From Allium sativum (lineage: Eukaryota > Streptophyta > Magnoliopsida > Asparagales > Amaryllidaceae), in contig CM060910.1 in NCBI GenBank assembly GCA_030737875.1, positions 250,140,427 to 250,204,426 of the forward strand: a stretch of 64,000 nucleotides of DNA, read 5' to 3'. The stretch's first letter is position 1; each line of letters begins with the position of its first letter. Under the pieces are notes generated by a model. It was not told the origin of the DNA and ran no database searches. It worked only from the letters and a program-made list of their open reading frames with translations. A program made the translations under genes and the position numbers. Shown one piece after another: positions 9,791-22,600 of the stretch.

Positions 9791-10739
9791 TTTGAGGAAG
9801 GTTATTCTTGATGATGCACACCGTTCTAGGATGACCATTCATCCCGGTGGGGACAAGATGTATCAAGACATGAAGAGGGTTTTCTTCTGGGCCGGTATGA
9901 AGAAAGACGTGGCCGAGTACGTCGCTCAATGTTTGGTGTGCCAGCTAGTGAAGGCGGAGCAAAGGAAACCAGGTGGGTTGCCTTACCCATTGGAGGTTCC
10001 GTAATGGAAGTGAGATAGCGTCTCGATGGATTTTATTGACAGGTTACCCAGATCGAGAAAGAGTAATACAGGAATTTGGGTGGTGGTAGACAGACTTACT
10101 AAGAGCACCCATTTCATACCTGTGAAGAGTAAGTGGACTGCTCCATGGCTAGCTTCCGTACATCTTCGAGAGATAGTTCGATTGCATGGGGTACCCTCTA
10201 GCATAGTGAGTGATCGAGATCCTATCTTCACTAGAGAGTTTTGGAAGAATTTGCAAGAGGCGGTAGGGACTCAGTTGTGTATGAGTACCGCATATCATCC
10301 TCAGACGGACGGCCAGACCGAGAGGGTGAATCATGTTTTAGAAGACCTTTTGAGGCTATGTATCTTGGATTTTGGAGGTACATGGGAGGAGCATCTTCCA
10401 TTGGTGGAGTTGCCCGACAGACTTAGTGGTGTACATGATGTATTCCATGGGACGAAGTGCCTACATGAGACCGCAGAGGTGGTAGGGCCAAGTTTGCTTA
10501 GAGAAATGGAAGTAGAGCGTGATGCGACGATTCGACGAGCTCCTACTTGCATCCTTGGGTCTGAGATTTGGAAGATGAGAAACAGAGAGGTTCTACTAGT
10601 CAAAGTACAAAGGGGAGATGAAGAGAGCGACGCTACCTGGGAGACGGAAGCGAAGATGCGTTCGAGGTACCCTTTCTTTCGGAGGGTATGTCCTTTTGCT
10701 TCTCCTTCATTGCATATCTTGTGCTTATCTTATTCTTAG
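9791..10739 (+). pseudogene. B integrase remnant: zinc domain and catalytic core, C-terminus deleted
   Basis: The first open part (9792-10004) holds the zinc-binding His-His-Cys-Cys region (HRSRMTIH, CLVCQLVK). Two stops near 10003-10015 separate it from a 237-residue frame (10026-10739) that keeps the integrase catalytic residues: Asp in MDFID, Asp in SDRDPIF (residues 63-65) and Glu in TDGQTER (about residue 99). A deletion then joins the core (ending LPLVEL) directly to PDRLSGVHDVFH, losing roughly 120 residues that A retains. The end keeps ATWETE and MRSRYPF, typical of the C-terminal region in this clade. Confidence 0.82.
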
Positions 10740-11260
10740 TATGTCCTCTCGTTAGTACCTTTGACCTTCAGATAGGATAGTCCTATGGTTGAAACATGTG
10801 TTTGAGACATGTTATGTATGATGGATGCAAGTGGATGCAAGTGTTTGCTAGTGGTTGCTCGTGGATGCATATACACACACTCTAGGCACTAGATCGACTC
10901 AGTCACTTCATATTGCATATTGCATAAAATTGTGTGTAGGAAGCTATATTTATGGATGTATAATGATTTTGTTATCACATGGATGATGCATTTTGGTGAA
11001 TGATTGTGCACTCATGTAGATATTGTATGTGTCGATAGGGTTCTCTCGCATACATAATGGATGCATGGCACTATCATGGTTTGCATATGTTCATACATTA
11101 GATAGGGAACATATACACACACTTTTTGCATATGCTCATACATCATTAGAAACTGTTTAAGGACAATGGATGCCCGTGGTTGATGGTTTGAGTAGATGGT
11201 TGCTTGGATGGTAGGATATGCATTCTCCTTAGCTTAGAGATTTCGGGGATGAAATCCCTT
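10740..11260 (+). other. B 3' non-coding interior
   Basis: No gene. It resembles A at 19080-19625, including GGTGGATGCAAGTGGTTGCT-like repeats and ACACACAC. Near its end is a hairpin ATTTCG/GAAAT (11240-11255; one C-to-T change in the right arm) just before the purine tract. Confidence 0.7.
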
Positions 11261-11273
11261 AAGGAGGGGAGAA
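11261..11273 (+). other. polypurine tract of B
   Basis: AAGGAGGGGAGAA directly precedes the 3' LTR. It is identical in sequence to that of A (19627-19639) and is the expected primer for plus-strand DNA. Confidence 0.88.
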
Positions 11274-14200
11274 TGTAACACCCCGAATTTTAGTTAATAC
11301 TAAAATTCACTAATCATAGGATAAATAATCTCAGATGTGGGAATTGGGGGTAACGGGCTGCTCGTTGCGTTCGTCTCGGAAAAATACGCGAAATAGAGTC
11401 CGAGTTTTCGAGAATCGGAGTCCATATGGCCCGGTTATGGCCCAATGAAGTTTGCAGAAAAATTAAAGTTTAAAACAGATTTAGAAATTTAAAATTAGGA
11501 TTTGAAAATAGAACCAGCGGGGTCAGGCGGGAAAGTTCCCGCATAACCATGTCGACAGGGCTGTCGACAGGCCTGTCGACAGGGGTGTCGACTTGCCTGT
11601 CGACTTGCCTGTCGACAGGGGCGCGGCGTCCAGAAACCTGGGTGCACCAGGTTGGGTTTTAGGCTGGCTTGGAGGGCTGGGTTCTAGAGATTTCCTAAAT
11701 CTGACGGACCTAAACTAATCTAGGGTTAATCTAAGGGCCTAAAACACTACCTAATCCTATAAATAAGACCCTAACCCTACCCTAATTCGTTCATAATTAG
11801 ATCTTGTAACTAAACTATGGCAAAATGAAACTTGATCATGGCCTCCACAAATCAATGAAGAGAGTTGCAAGCTAATCAACCCCTAATCATCTTCTTCTTC
11901 ATATTTGGCAACTAGTTATACTTCATAAGTTTGCTAATCTTGGTTTTGGTGAGTTCCTATGGCTTTAATAATCAATTGTTAAATTGATTATGGTAGGATG
12001 TGATAAGACATGGCTATGTTTGTGGATAAATGTGTTATTGCAAGTTTGTATGATATGTGATTTGCAAGTTTTATGTTAAATGCAAGTTTAATGCCATGTT
12101 TTATGATGCAAAACACTATGTTGAACATTTATGCATATGTAACATGTTATGCAAACTATATGTGAGAATATATGCAAGTTATATGTAACATGATATGCAA
12201 GTTATGCATGTGATTTTATGCATGCTAAGTATTTGATGTTATGCATGCTAAGTATTTGATTGTATGCATACTAAGTATTGGGTTTTATGCATGTTAAGTG
12301 TTTGGGTTTATGCAAGTTAAGTGGTGGGTTTATGCATAATAAGTATTTGATTTTATGCATGATAAGTAGGTGGTTTTATGCATGCTAAGTGTTTGGTATT
12401 ATGCATAAATCACGACATGCAAGTTTACCCTTTTAAAAATATGGTGTATACATATGTAAGATGGCACCTTTATATGCTATGCATGTTTACCCTCCTTTAA
12501 GATGCAAGTCATATATGCAAGTTCGACATATTATGCAAGTTATGCTTACATGCAAGCTCAACATGTTATGCAAGCTATGTGCATGATGTTATGTAAGTTA
12601 TGTGCATGTTGTTATGCAAGTTCATATGCAAGTTATGTGTATGAGGGTATGCAAGTTATGTGCATGGTGTTATGCAAGTTAAGTTTATGAGATTATGCAA
12701 GTTATGTGCATGATGTTATGCAAGTTATGTATATGCTTAAATGCGAGCTTAATGTGATATGCAAGTATGTGAATGCTTATGCAAGTATATGAATGCCCAT
12801 GCAAGTATGTGAATGCTTATGCAAGTTATGTGTAGGCTTAAATGCATGTTTAACATGTTATGCAAGTTATGAGAATGCTTATATGCAAGTTCAACATGTT
12901 ATGCAAGACATGTGTATGATAATGTGCAAGTTTGGGTTAAATGTGGTTGGGTTAATATATGCTCATATATGCAAGTTGACATCCTCTTAACCCATGACAA
13001 AGTTGTATGCTAAACCCATGATATTTGAAATGATCTTCCCCTTTGTTATGTCATGAAATGAGAACGATTTACGTGGGGAAACGATGGGGTTGGTAAATAT
13101 GTTAATTAAAGTATGGTTGGGTATGATTAAGCATACCATAAAAATAAATTAACATAAGTGGGAATTTAACTATTGAGTTAGGTCTACCCCATGGGAATTT
13201 ACCTATTGAGTTAGGTCTACCCATGTTATGAAAAACTTGATATTAATTAGGGATAATTAATATGGGGGTGATTAATTAGGAGTAATTAATCGACTAAGAC
13301 ACGAGGTTGGACTCATTTGTAGTGTAAAACTGCCCGGACCCGACCGGCCTAACCAGTTGCTACAAATGGCAGCCCAATGTGAGAGGTCTTGGCCATAAAT
13401 TAAATACGTGACTAAAGTAAAGACACGAGGTTAGACTCTGTTATGACGTAAGACTGCCCGGACCCTACCGGCTTAACCAGGCGGTCATAACAGCCAGTCT
13501 AATGTGGGAGGTCTTTATGGGAGATCACGGTCTTAATTAATTAAGAAACACTTAACCATATTAGCATGTAGTGGGACATGAGGGGTTAAGTGGGTGCCTT
13601 GGGCGGCATGTAGTAACTAGTGGGGGTGCCTCGGGTGGCATGAGGAAACTAGTGGGTTGCCTTGGGTGGCAATAGAAAATACGATTAGAATACTTAACCA
13701 AAGTGGAACATGTAATTAAAACATGGGTAAAGGGTTAAGTAAGTGCTTTGGGTGGCATGTGGAAATCTAGTGGGTGCCCTAAGTGGCAATTGAAATATGA
13801 TTGATGACTTAACCAAATCTTAACATGTAAGTGGGCATGACTATATAAGGGGTTAAGTGGGATGCACTAGATAAAAGTGACAAGCTTAAGTAGTAGCTTG
13901 TGGGGGCCCATTTCAACCAATATCCCAAACGTATCTTTGTGGGCTCGACTCTAGTCGGGTGACGGGACACGCATATTGGGCTTGACTATAAGAGGCCAAA
14001 CCGGGTTAGCGGTGGCAACGCGGGACCAACGGGTTTCATATGCGTGTGTGGACCCGGGCTGGTTGGTAAGTCGTTGTTGCATCGTGTAGATATAAAGCCG
14101 TGCACTGTTGATATTATCGGGTAGCCACTTTAGGGGAATGATACACCCCAATCGTGGGACCAGCACGGGTATCTACGGTAGGGAGCCGATCGCTGGGGAG

Positions 14201-15030
14201 TAGTGCGTACACCTAATAAAGATAGGGGCAGACGGCACCTATGTAGGGGTACACGAAACTGCTGGGTAAGATTACTAAGTACACCTAGTGGAGATAGGGG
14301 CAGACGGCACCTATGTAGTGGGCTAGGAGTACACGAAACTACTTGGGAAATTTTCTAAGTCTTTAAGTGGGATCAACCTTTAAGTAGGAATTACTCTTGG
14401 TGGGTAGAACTGGTGTGGTGCAGTGTAGGAATTACCCTTGGGTGGGTAGGTCTGGGGTGGTGTAAGCTAGTAATTATCCTTGGGTGGATAAATACGTCGT
14501 TTCGGTTATCGTAGTACATCCTGTGTTTTGTGGGCTACTTATTGTAGTCATTATCCCCAGAGGTACCGTATCTTGTTTATATCATACCCTAATTACTTTA
14601 ATGATTGTATTGTTAGGGTTATAGGACTCACTCAGACTTATGTCTGACCCCGTTGTTGTTTATCTTTTTCCCAACCCTCAGGTTATCAGAGTGGGCCTAG
14701 CACTAGTGGGCTTGGACCAGACCGCTATATCTATCTTTTGGGGCTTGGACCGTAGAAGTAAAGCTCGGATTATCTTTTCTATTTTGGCTATTATCTATGT
14801 AATGGGATTATGTACTTCTATTTTATCAGGATGGATATTATGTACTTGACTCTTGTTATGGTTTTGTGATGTAACCAAACATGTTTTGATAATGAAATGA
14901 TGGTTTAAATTTTCAAGTATTACTTATATCTGTCCTGTTGTAATTTTTCTGTTCTATACTCACTAAAAATACTCCACCAAAACTAAGACATTCCCTTAGT
15001 GAGTGACCTTAGCGGGTGTGGGGTGTTACA
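11274..15030 (+). repeat. 3' LTR of element B
   Basis: A 3757 bp copy of 3763-7520 with all its blocks. Differences seen by eye include A/T near 11322, G/A at 11413, C/A in the right E2F-like arm, three transitions near 11637-11663, TG/AA near 13028, C/A near 13169 and A/G near 13372. Ends in GTGTTACA followed by the GTTTT duplication. Confidence 0.95.
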
Positions 15031-15035
15031 GTTTT

Positions 15036-16926
15036 GGTAGGAGGTCATGAACGGAGAGCGTCTGGTGGAGACATGGATAAGCGTAGGTTCGAAATGAAGT
15101 TTCTCTCACGAGCAGAAGAGAATTTATATATGGAAAGATTCTTGGCGTTGAAGCAGGGGGATTTATCAGTAAAGGAGTACGTCAACAAGTTCAATCAGTC
15201 GGCGAGATTTGGCTTGGAATTGGTAAACACACCTGAGAAGAAGGCCCTGAGGTTCGTTAAAGGTTTGAATGAGCCGCTATATGGGTTGGCGATGACCTAC
15301 ATTCCGATGGGGGCTACCTTTGAGAAACTGGTTGACATGGCGCTTATGCGTGAGGAAGAGAAAGGTGTGAATGCTAATAAGGCAGCGGAGAAGAAAGGAG
15401 ACCAGAAGAAGCCACAACAGCAAAACAAGAAAGGCGGTAAGAACAATAATGGCAAAGGAAAGAAGAAGTTCTTTAATTGCGGGACACCAGGCCATCTGAG
15501 CAAAAACTGTAGGAAAAAGAAGAAGACTGGCTGTTTCCACTGTGGAGAGGCAGGTCATCTAGTTAAGGACTGCCCAAGGAAACAAGGGCAAGGGCAAAGA
15601 ACTTCTGGAGGGCAGCTTCAGGCTATCATGGCACCAGGGCAGGCAAGAGGGCAGATTCAGGCTCTCATGGCACCAGGACAGGAGAGAGGTAGAAACATTT
15701 CCGTTGAAAGTTTAGTTTTTCTGTTTGATCATCCTATTCGTACTTTGTTTGACTTTGGCGCTTCACACTTATTTGTATATGCTTCATTAGTTGAAACACT
15801 ACACCTAAATACTAGTCTAGTTATGGATCCCATAGTAGTCTCAAATCCTATTGGTGGTTTGGCTCATCTTTCTATGATTTGTCGCAATTTGAGAGTGTCT
15901 ATCTTGGGCGTTGGGTTTGGATGCAACGCCTTTGTTCTAGGCTTCATGGGCTACGGCTTGATTCTAGGTATGGATTGGCTAACTAGATACGGTGCCATCC
16001 TATATTGTGAAAGAAGGGTAGTTAGATTATTGACTCGTTGTGGAAAGACCCTTGATATTTCTTGTGACCCTAGAGTTCTGGTAATGCTTAGCTACCTAGA
16101 ATCCCTAGACGCATCCAATGATGATTTGAAATCTATTCGTGTGGTCCGTGAATATAGTGACGTCTTCGATAAAGTTCGAGGTTTACCCCCGAGGCGCGAG
16201 ATAGACTTTCGAATATATCTAGTAGATAATGCAAAGCCAATTGCATTACCAATGCGCCACATGGCTCCGAGAGAGAGAAGAGAACTCAGTAAGCAAGTGA
16301 AAGAATTGCTTGAGAATGGGTTCATAAGAAGAAGTATTTCGGAGTGGGGTGCTCCAGTCGTTTTTGCTACAAAAGCTGATGGTACACTTCGATTGTGCAT
16401 GGACTATAGAGAGCTGAATAAGCTAAAAAAGAAGAACAGGCACCCATTGCCGAGGATAGACGATTTATTCGATCAGTTGGTGGGTGCTTCAGTTTTCCAG
16501 CAACTGGATTTGGCTATAGGGTTTCATCAGCTAAGGGTGGCTGAAGATAGCATCGATAAGACTGCCTTTAGAACTTCTGACGGTTTCTTTGAGTGGCTCG
16601 TCATGCCTTTTGGTTTGACGAATGCAACCGCATACTTTGTTGACATAATGAGTAGGGTGTTTAGGGAGTTTCTAAACAAGTTTGTGGTAGTCTTTGTAGA
16701 CGATATTCTGGTTTTCTCTAAAAATGAAGAAGAGCATGCCCTATATCTTAAGGAAGTCTTAGAGACCCTACGAGCACATCAGCTAAAAGCTAAGTTCTCC
16801 AAGTGCCATTTTTGGAGAAAAAAAGTGAGGTTCTTAGGACACGTGGTCTCTAAGGAAGGGATAGCTGTAGATCCCGCCAAGGTGGTGGCAATCCAAGATT
16901 GGAAAACTCCTAAGAACGCAACATAA
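15036..16926 (+). pseudogene. A gag C-terminal part, protease and reverse transcriptase
   Basis: Long open frame from the B junction to a TAA at 16924-16926 (numbering from 15016). Residues 25-130 are gag; 140-190 a Lys-rich stretch with two zinc knuckles. Knuckle 1 lacks its first Cys (Phe152), while knuckle 2 is intact (Cys173, Cys176, His181, Cys186). The protease site reads Asp246-Phe-Gly where Asp-Thr-Gly is expected. Reverse transcriptase spans about 395-620 with catalytic Asp498 (QQLDLA) and FVDD at 560-563. The stop replaces a Glu codon, since the homologous sequence continues in frame. Gag coats the RNA, protease cuts the polyprotein and the transcriptase copies the RNA. The protease change alone may disable it. 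Confidence 0.9.
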
Positions 16927-17703
16927 GTAAGAAGCTTTTCAGGGCTGGCTGGCTATTATAGGAAGTTCATTAAGGACTTCGCGAAGATATCAGCCCCTCT
17001 CACTCGATTAACGAAGAAGAGTTTGACTTTTACTCGGGACATTGACTGTGACAATGCTTTCCAATGTCTGAAGAGGGCTTTGACAACAGCTCCAGTTTTA
17101 GTTTTGCCAGACGGGAGTAAGGCATTCACTATATATACCAATGCTTGCGGGACGAGGCTTGGCGCAGTTTTAATGCAAGAGGGAAGGGTGATATGCTATG
17201 GTGGAAGACAGTTGAAAGCCCACGAGAAAAATTACCCTACCCACGACTTAGAGTTGGCAGCCATAGTATTTGCGCTTAATTCATGGCGTCATTATTTTCT
17301 TGGTGAGAGGTTTGAGTTGTATACAGACCATAAGTCACTAAAGTACTTATTCTCTCAGAAGGGCCGAAACTTGAGGCAACAGAGATGGATGGAGTTTTTT
17401 GCATCCTACGATTTTGTGATCGCATATACCCCTGGCAAGGGTAACGTTCTAGCCGACGCCTTAAGTAGAAAGAAGTTAACTTTAAGTCCTTTGTTCGTAG
17501 AGCGGCAGAGTTTGGAGTATATATCTTCCTTTGACTTCAGACCCTCTGTCGATTATGTACCCGGATTATTGGCATTGTTAGAGGTGCAACCTACACTTTT
17601 GGGTCCAGTTGGAGAGGCACAACGAAATGACCCACAGTTGGTTGAGATAGTAGGCAAGCTTATAGGAGGGTGTCCTCGAGTCATCTTGATAGATATGCTA
17701 TAG
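16927..17703 (+). pseudogene. A RNase H domain
   Basis: Continues the same frame as the reverse transcriptase after the TAA. It begins with [14 protein letters not shown], the end of the connection region, and holds RNase H at about 17120-17475: TNACG where Thr-Asp-Ala is usual (a catalytic Asp is Asn here), [24 protein letters not shown] and AYTPGKGN...ADALSRK. The frame ends at 17703 through a frameshift near 17670-17700. The domain would degrade the RNA strand during copying. The lost Asp suggests it is inactive. Confidence 0.88.
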
Positions 17704-19076
17704 ATAAGAGAGGTTGGCTACGTAGAGATGGAATACTTTGCGTACCACAAGACAAGAGTTTGAGGAAGGCAATTCTTGAAGACTCACATCGCTCTAAGAT
17801 AACCATACATACTGGTGGTGATAAGATGTATAAGGATATGAAGCGAGTTTTCTTTTGGGCCGGAATGAAGAAGGACGTGGCCGAGTTCATTGCTAGATGC
17901 TTAGTGTGCCAACAAGTCAAGGCAGAGCAAAAGAAGCCTGGAGGTTTGCTCCATCCCTTAAAGATTCCACATTGGAAATGGGAAAGCGTTTCCATGGATT
18001 TTGTAGATGGGTTACCAAGATCAAGGAAGGGTAATACTGGGATTTGGGTAATTGTAGACAGACTTACCAAAAGTGCCCATTTTATTCCCATTAAAAATAG
18101 AAGGACCGCCGCATGGTTAACATCTGTTTACCTTCGAGAGATAGTTCGTTTGCACGGCATACCCTCTAGCATTGTGAGCGATAGAGATCCCATTTTCACA
18201 AGCGAATTTTAGAAAAGCTTACAAGAGGCGGTTCGAACGAAATTATGCTTAAGTACCGCTTATCATCCTTAGACGGATGGCCAGACCGAGAGAGTAAATC
18301 AGGTTCTAGAAGTCCTTCTGAGACTATGCATCCTAGACTTTGGAGGAACATGGGAAGAACACCATCCACTAGTGGAGTTCGCCTATAATAATAGTTTTCA
18401 GGCTAGCACTGGCATGACACCCTTGGAGGCTCTTTATGGACGACCGTGCCGATCACCTACATGTTGGTGGGAATCCACTGATAAGGTTTTGCTTGGAGCC
18501 TACATGATTAGGGAGACTTTGGAGACGATAGACCTGAATCGACGGCGAATGAAGACGGCGCAGGACCGACAGAAGTCATATGCTGATAGGAGACGAACCG
18601 ATCTTGAATTCAATATTGGGGACGTGGTTTTTGTTAAGGTGTCACCGTTAAGAAACATAGTCCATTTTAGATCAGTAGGGAAGTTGGCACCGAGGTTCGT
18701 AGGACCCTTTCCAATTACGGAGAGGATTGGACAGATGGCGTATAGAGTAAAGTTATCAGAGAAGCTCAGCGGTGTTCCTGACGTGTTTCACGTTTTGCAT
18801 TTGCGTAAGTGTTTACACGATACGGTGGAAGTGGTAGAGCCGAGCAAGCTCGAAGAAGTGGAAGTAGAGCGCAATGCCACGATCAGACAAGTTCCTACAC
18901 GCATTCTCGGATCGGAGGTCAAAAAGCTTTGCAACAAAGAGGTCAAGTTGCTCAAAGTGCAATGGGGAGATGATCAAAGAGGTCAAGTTCCTACACGCTG
19001 TACCCTTTCCTTTTTGAGGGTATGTTTTAATTTCTCCTTTTTCTACCGCTTTGTTGACACTTTTCCTATCTTTTAG
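17670..19076 (+). pseudogene. A integrase with C-terminal chromovirus-type tail
   Basis: Frame changes by one relative to RNase H, then runs to 19076 with TAG stops at 18210-18212 (Trp codon) and 18270-18272 (Gln codon). The zinc region has HRSKITIH and CLVCQQVK. The catalytic core has Asp in SMDFVDG, Asp in SDRDPIF and Glu in TDGQTER. The C-terminal part keeps GDVVFVKVSP, GKLAPRFVGPF and FHVLHLRKC, typical of Tekay/Del elements. At 18977-19000 the expected ATWETE region is replaced by sequence resembling upstream bases, which destroys the last part. It would join element DNA to chromatin. Confidence 0.88.
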
Positions 19077-19626
19077 TATTATCTTTACGATGAAATCTTC
19101 GATTTTTTAGTTAGGAAGAACCCTATGGTTGCAAACATGTGTTTGAGACATGTTATGTTTGGTGGATGCAAATGGATGCAAGTGGTTACTAGTGGTTGCT
19201 CGTGGATGCATGTACACACACACACACTAGGCACTAGATCGGATCAATCACCTTCATGCTGCATATAAATGCGTGTGCATATCTAAATTAATGGATGTAT
19301 AATGGTTGTGTTATCATATGGATGCTGCCTTTTGATGAATGGTTGTGCACACATGTAGAAATAATATGTATCGATAGGATTCTTTCGCATACATAACGGA
19401 CGCATGGCACTATCGTGATTTGCATTAAGGAGGTCAACTGAATCAGTGGACCGCTTGATATTTGCATTAGATAAGGAACATATACACACAATTTTGCATA
19501 AGTTCATATAGCAGTAGAAATTTCTTTTAGGACAATGGATGCTTGTGGATGATGGTTGAGTAGATGGATGATTGTTTGATAGGATACATTCTTCTTAACT
19601 TAGAGATTTCGGGGACGAAATCCTTT
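19077..19626 (+). other. A 3' non-coding interior
   Basis: No gene. It has ATGGATGCAAGTGG-type repeats, an ACAC run near 19214, and the hairpin ATTTCG/CGAAAT around a GGGGA loop (19606-19621) just before the purine tract. Confidence 0.7.
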
Positions 19627-19639
19627 AAGGAGGGGAGAA
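19627..19639 (+). other. polypurine tract of A
   Basis: AAGGAGGGGAGAA immediately before TGTAACACC of the 3' LTR, identical to the tract of B. Confidence 0.88.
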
Positions 19640-22600
19640 TGTAACACCCCGTAATTTTATATAATTAAAATTCACACAATTAAAGTATACTTAATTTTTA
19701 AAAGAAGAATTAAGTGAAATGGGTTGCGCTATTATGTTTGTCTCAAAAATTTTGGGTCAAGATAGACATTTGGTTTGCATAAAACGGATAACTTATGAAG
19801 AAGTTATTAAGCCTTGAAGTTTGTATGCATATGAGAGAAATATATATATATATATATATGGAAAACAAATATATTCAAAAAAAGTTCAAAACAGCGAATC
19901 GAGAGGGGGAATAGCCGACCCGCACCATTTTTGGAGTCGACCCGAGCCCCGCTGGGTCGGCTAAGGGTCGATCTAGGGTGTTTGGCTGTCAACCCGTGGC
20001 CCGATTCACCTTAAGGGATGATGCGGCATCTGAGTGGTCCTGATGGTTCTGGTTATCCATAGATTAATCCGACGGCTCTTATTAAATTAAACTTCTATAA
20101 AAACACTCATAAACCCCTAACCCTAATCACATTAATTCATAACAAGAGCCGATATCCCGTCAATAGAGAACCTAGAGTAGCCGCCATACACTTTGAACCC
20201 TAAAGTAAGATAGAAGCTTGAATCAAAATCAAATCAAATCTAAATAACGATTAGTCCACATCAAAGGCGAGCAATTCAGTTTTAGAATACAGATCCCAGA
20301 AAGACAAGACTATTCTTTTTAATTGTGAGTATGATAGCTTTCACAAATTAATTAATTAATTTAATTATGATAAGATATAATTAGGATTATGAGAATACGA
20401 TTTTGAATCATGTGATGTAAATTATATGTATGTTTGTGGTGTTGAATCATATGTTAGCCTTATGCAAGTTGGAACATATGTTAGTTGTTATGTGAATCTT
20501 ATGCAAGTTGAATCACATATCTTATGCAAGTTTGCGATGATTGGATCATATATTCATGCATGAAACTTATGCAAATTTGGGTTGTTAAAATATATGTGAG
20601 ACATGTATATGCATATGCTAAATTATGTGACATTAACCTTTATGTCTAGATCCATATGCAAGTTTACATCTTTATGTTTAGACCCATATGCAAGTTTACA
20701 TCTTTATGTTTAGATCTATATGCAAGTTTACATCTTTATGTTTAGATCTATATACAAGTTTACATCTTTATGTTTAGATCCATATGCAAGTTCACACCTT
20801 TATGTTTGGATCTATAGCAGTACATAAGTTATGCAAGTTTATGCCCATTACCTATGCTAGTTTTGTATCATATGCTAGTTTGAATGAAATTCATATGCAA
20901 GTTATTGGCTATGTAATCTAATGTCATGATCCTTAGATCTATTTTATGTGTTATGTGATGTTGTTTTTCTTTTTATAAGTTAGACTATTTGCGGGTCTAA
21001 CATAGGTCATATGAAAACGTACGAATACCGTGGGGATGATGGGATAATATTGAATAAGCATAAATTGTGAATTGGCCTAAAATGGCCCTAGAAGGCATAT
21101 AATTAATTTGAGACATTAATTGGCATAATTGGTATTTATGGACATAATTTTAAGAGACAATTATTGACATAAATAAATTTGGAATTTATTGATAAATTTG
21201 AATAGGGATATTAATCCAATTTGGGGTTAAATAAAAAAATGTAATAATTAACCGCCTAAGACACGAGGTTAGACTCTTTTGTGGTGTAAGACTGCCCGGA
21301 CCTGCCCGGCAAATCCAGCAGGCACAAATGCCAGTTTAATGTGAGAGGTCAAAGGCACGAATTAAATGTGTAACAATTGTAAAGACACGAGGTTAGGCTC
21401 GTTTGCGGTATAAGACTGCCTGGACCCGCTCGGCAAATCCAGCAACCACAAATGTCAGCCAAATGTGGGAGGTCTTTACAAGGTTACGGTTCTAATGAAT
21501 TAAGTAACACTTAACCAAATAAACATGTGGTGGGACATGGGGGGTTAAGTGGGTGCCTTGGGTGGCATGTGAAATACGATTAGATGCACTTAACCAAGAT
21601 TGAAACATGTAAGAAGACATGAATAAGAATGGGGTTAAGTGGGAAAATCTTAGTGGGGACCAATCATAGGTGGAAGGCTTGTGTCAAGCATGTGGGCCCT
21701 TGCCAAATCAGTAACCCATTAAGTATCTTTGTGAGATCGACCCAAGTCGAGGACGGGACACACTTACTAGATTTGATTGTAAGAGGTCAAAACGGGTTAG
21801 CGGTGACAACGCAAGTCCAATGGGGTCATGTGCGTGCGTGGGCCCGAGCTGGTAGGTAAGACGTTGTTGCATCGTGTAGATATAAGCGTGCATCTTTGGT
21901 GGTATTGAGTTGCCACTTTGGGGAGTGATACACCCCACTGTGGGACCAACACGGGTATCTACGAGTTAGGGAGCCGATCGAATGGGGGTAGTGGGTACAA
22001 CTAGTGGAGATAGGGGCAGGCTGCACTTATGAAGGCAGCTAGTTGTACACGAAACTACCATTATCATTATTAAGTTCTGTAGGTGGGATCGACTTTTAGG
22101 GTGACTAGTGGTGGTGCAGTATAGTAATTATCCTATAGTGATTAGGAACGAGATTGATGCCAGAATATTCCACTTATTTGCTTTGTCATGCCCACTTGTT
22201 TCATGGTCATATCTTATCTTACCAGTTTATGCCTTATCCTAGTTACCTTAATAATTATATTGTTAAAGTTATTATACTCGCCAGACTTTATGTCTGACCC
22301 CCTTGTTTTCGCCTCTTTTCTTCCTTCCCCCCCCCCCCCCCCCCACCCCCAGGTTCTCAGGGTGGGACTAGTACTAGTGGAGCTTGATCTCGGATCTCTT
22401 TCTCTCTCTTTTGGAAGTGCTTAGATTGCTGAAAGTAAAGTTCAGCTCATCTCTTTTATGGCTACTTGTATTGGGGTTTATGCTTTTTATTTTACGTACT
22501 CTGAAACAATTTATCAAGATGGATATTAAGTGTACTTGGTTTATGAAGTTGTTGTAATCAAACTATTTCTCCACTGCAATAAAAGTTGTTTTAAAATTTT

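Larger units (their letters stand above)
3763..15030 (+). mobile_element. Ty3/gypsy element B, young non-autonomous insertion in A gag
   Basis: Bounded by TGTAACACC and GTGTTACA with target duplication GTTTT at 3758-3762 and 15031-15035. Length is 11268 bp: a 3758 bp 5' LTR, a 3753 bp interior and a 3757 bp 3' LTR. By eye the LTRs differ at about 17 substitutions and one small complex indel, roughly 0.5%, so the insertion is recent. In contrast the interior has lost most of gag and parts of RNase H and integrase and carries many stops. That damage must predate the last transposition, so B was probably copied by proteins of a related intact element. Confidence 0.95.
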
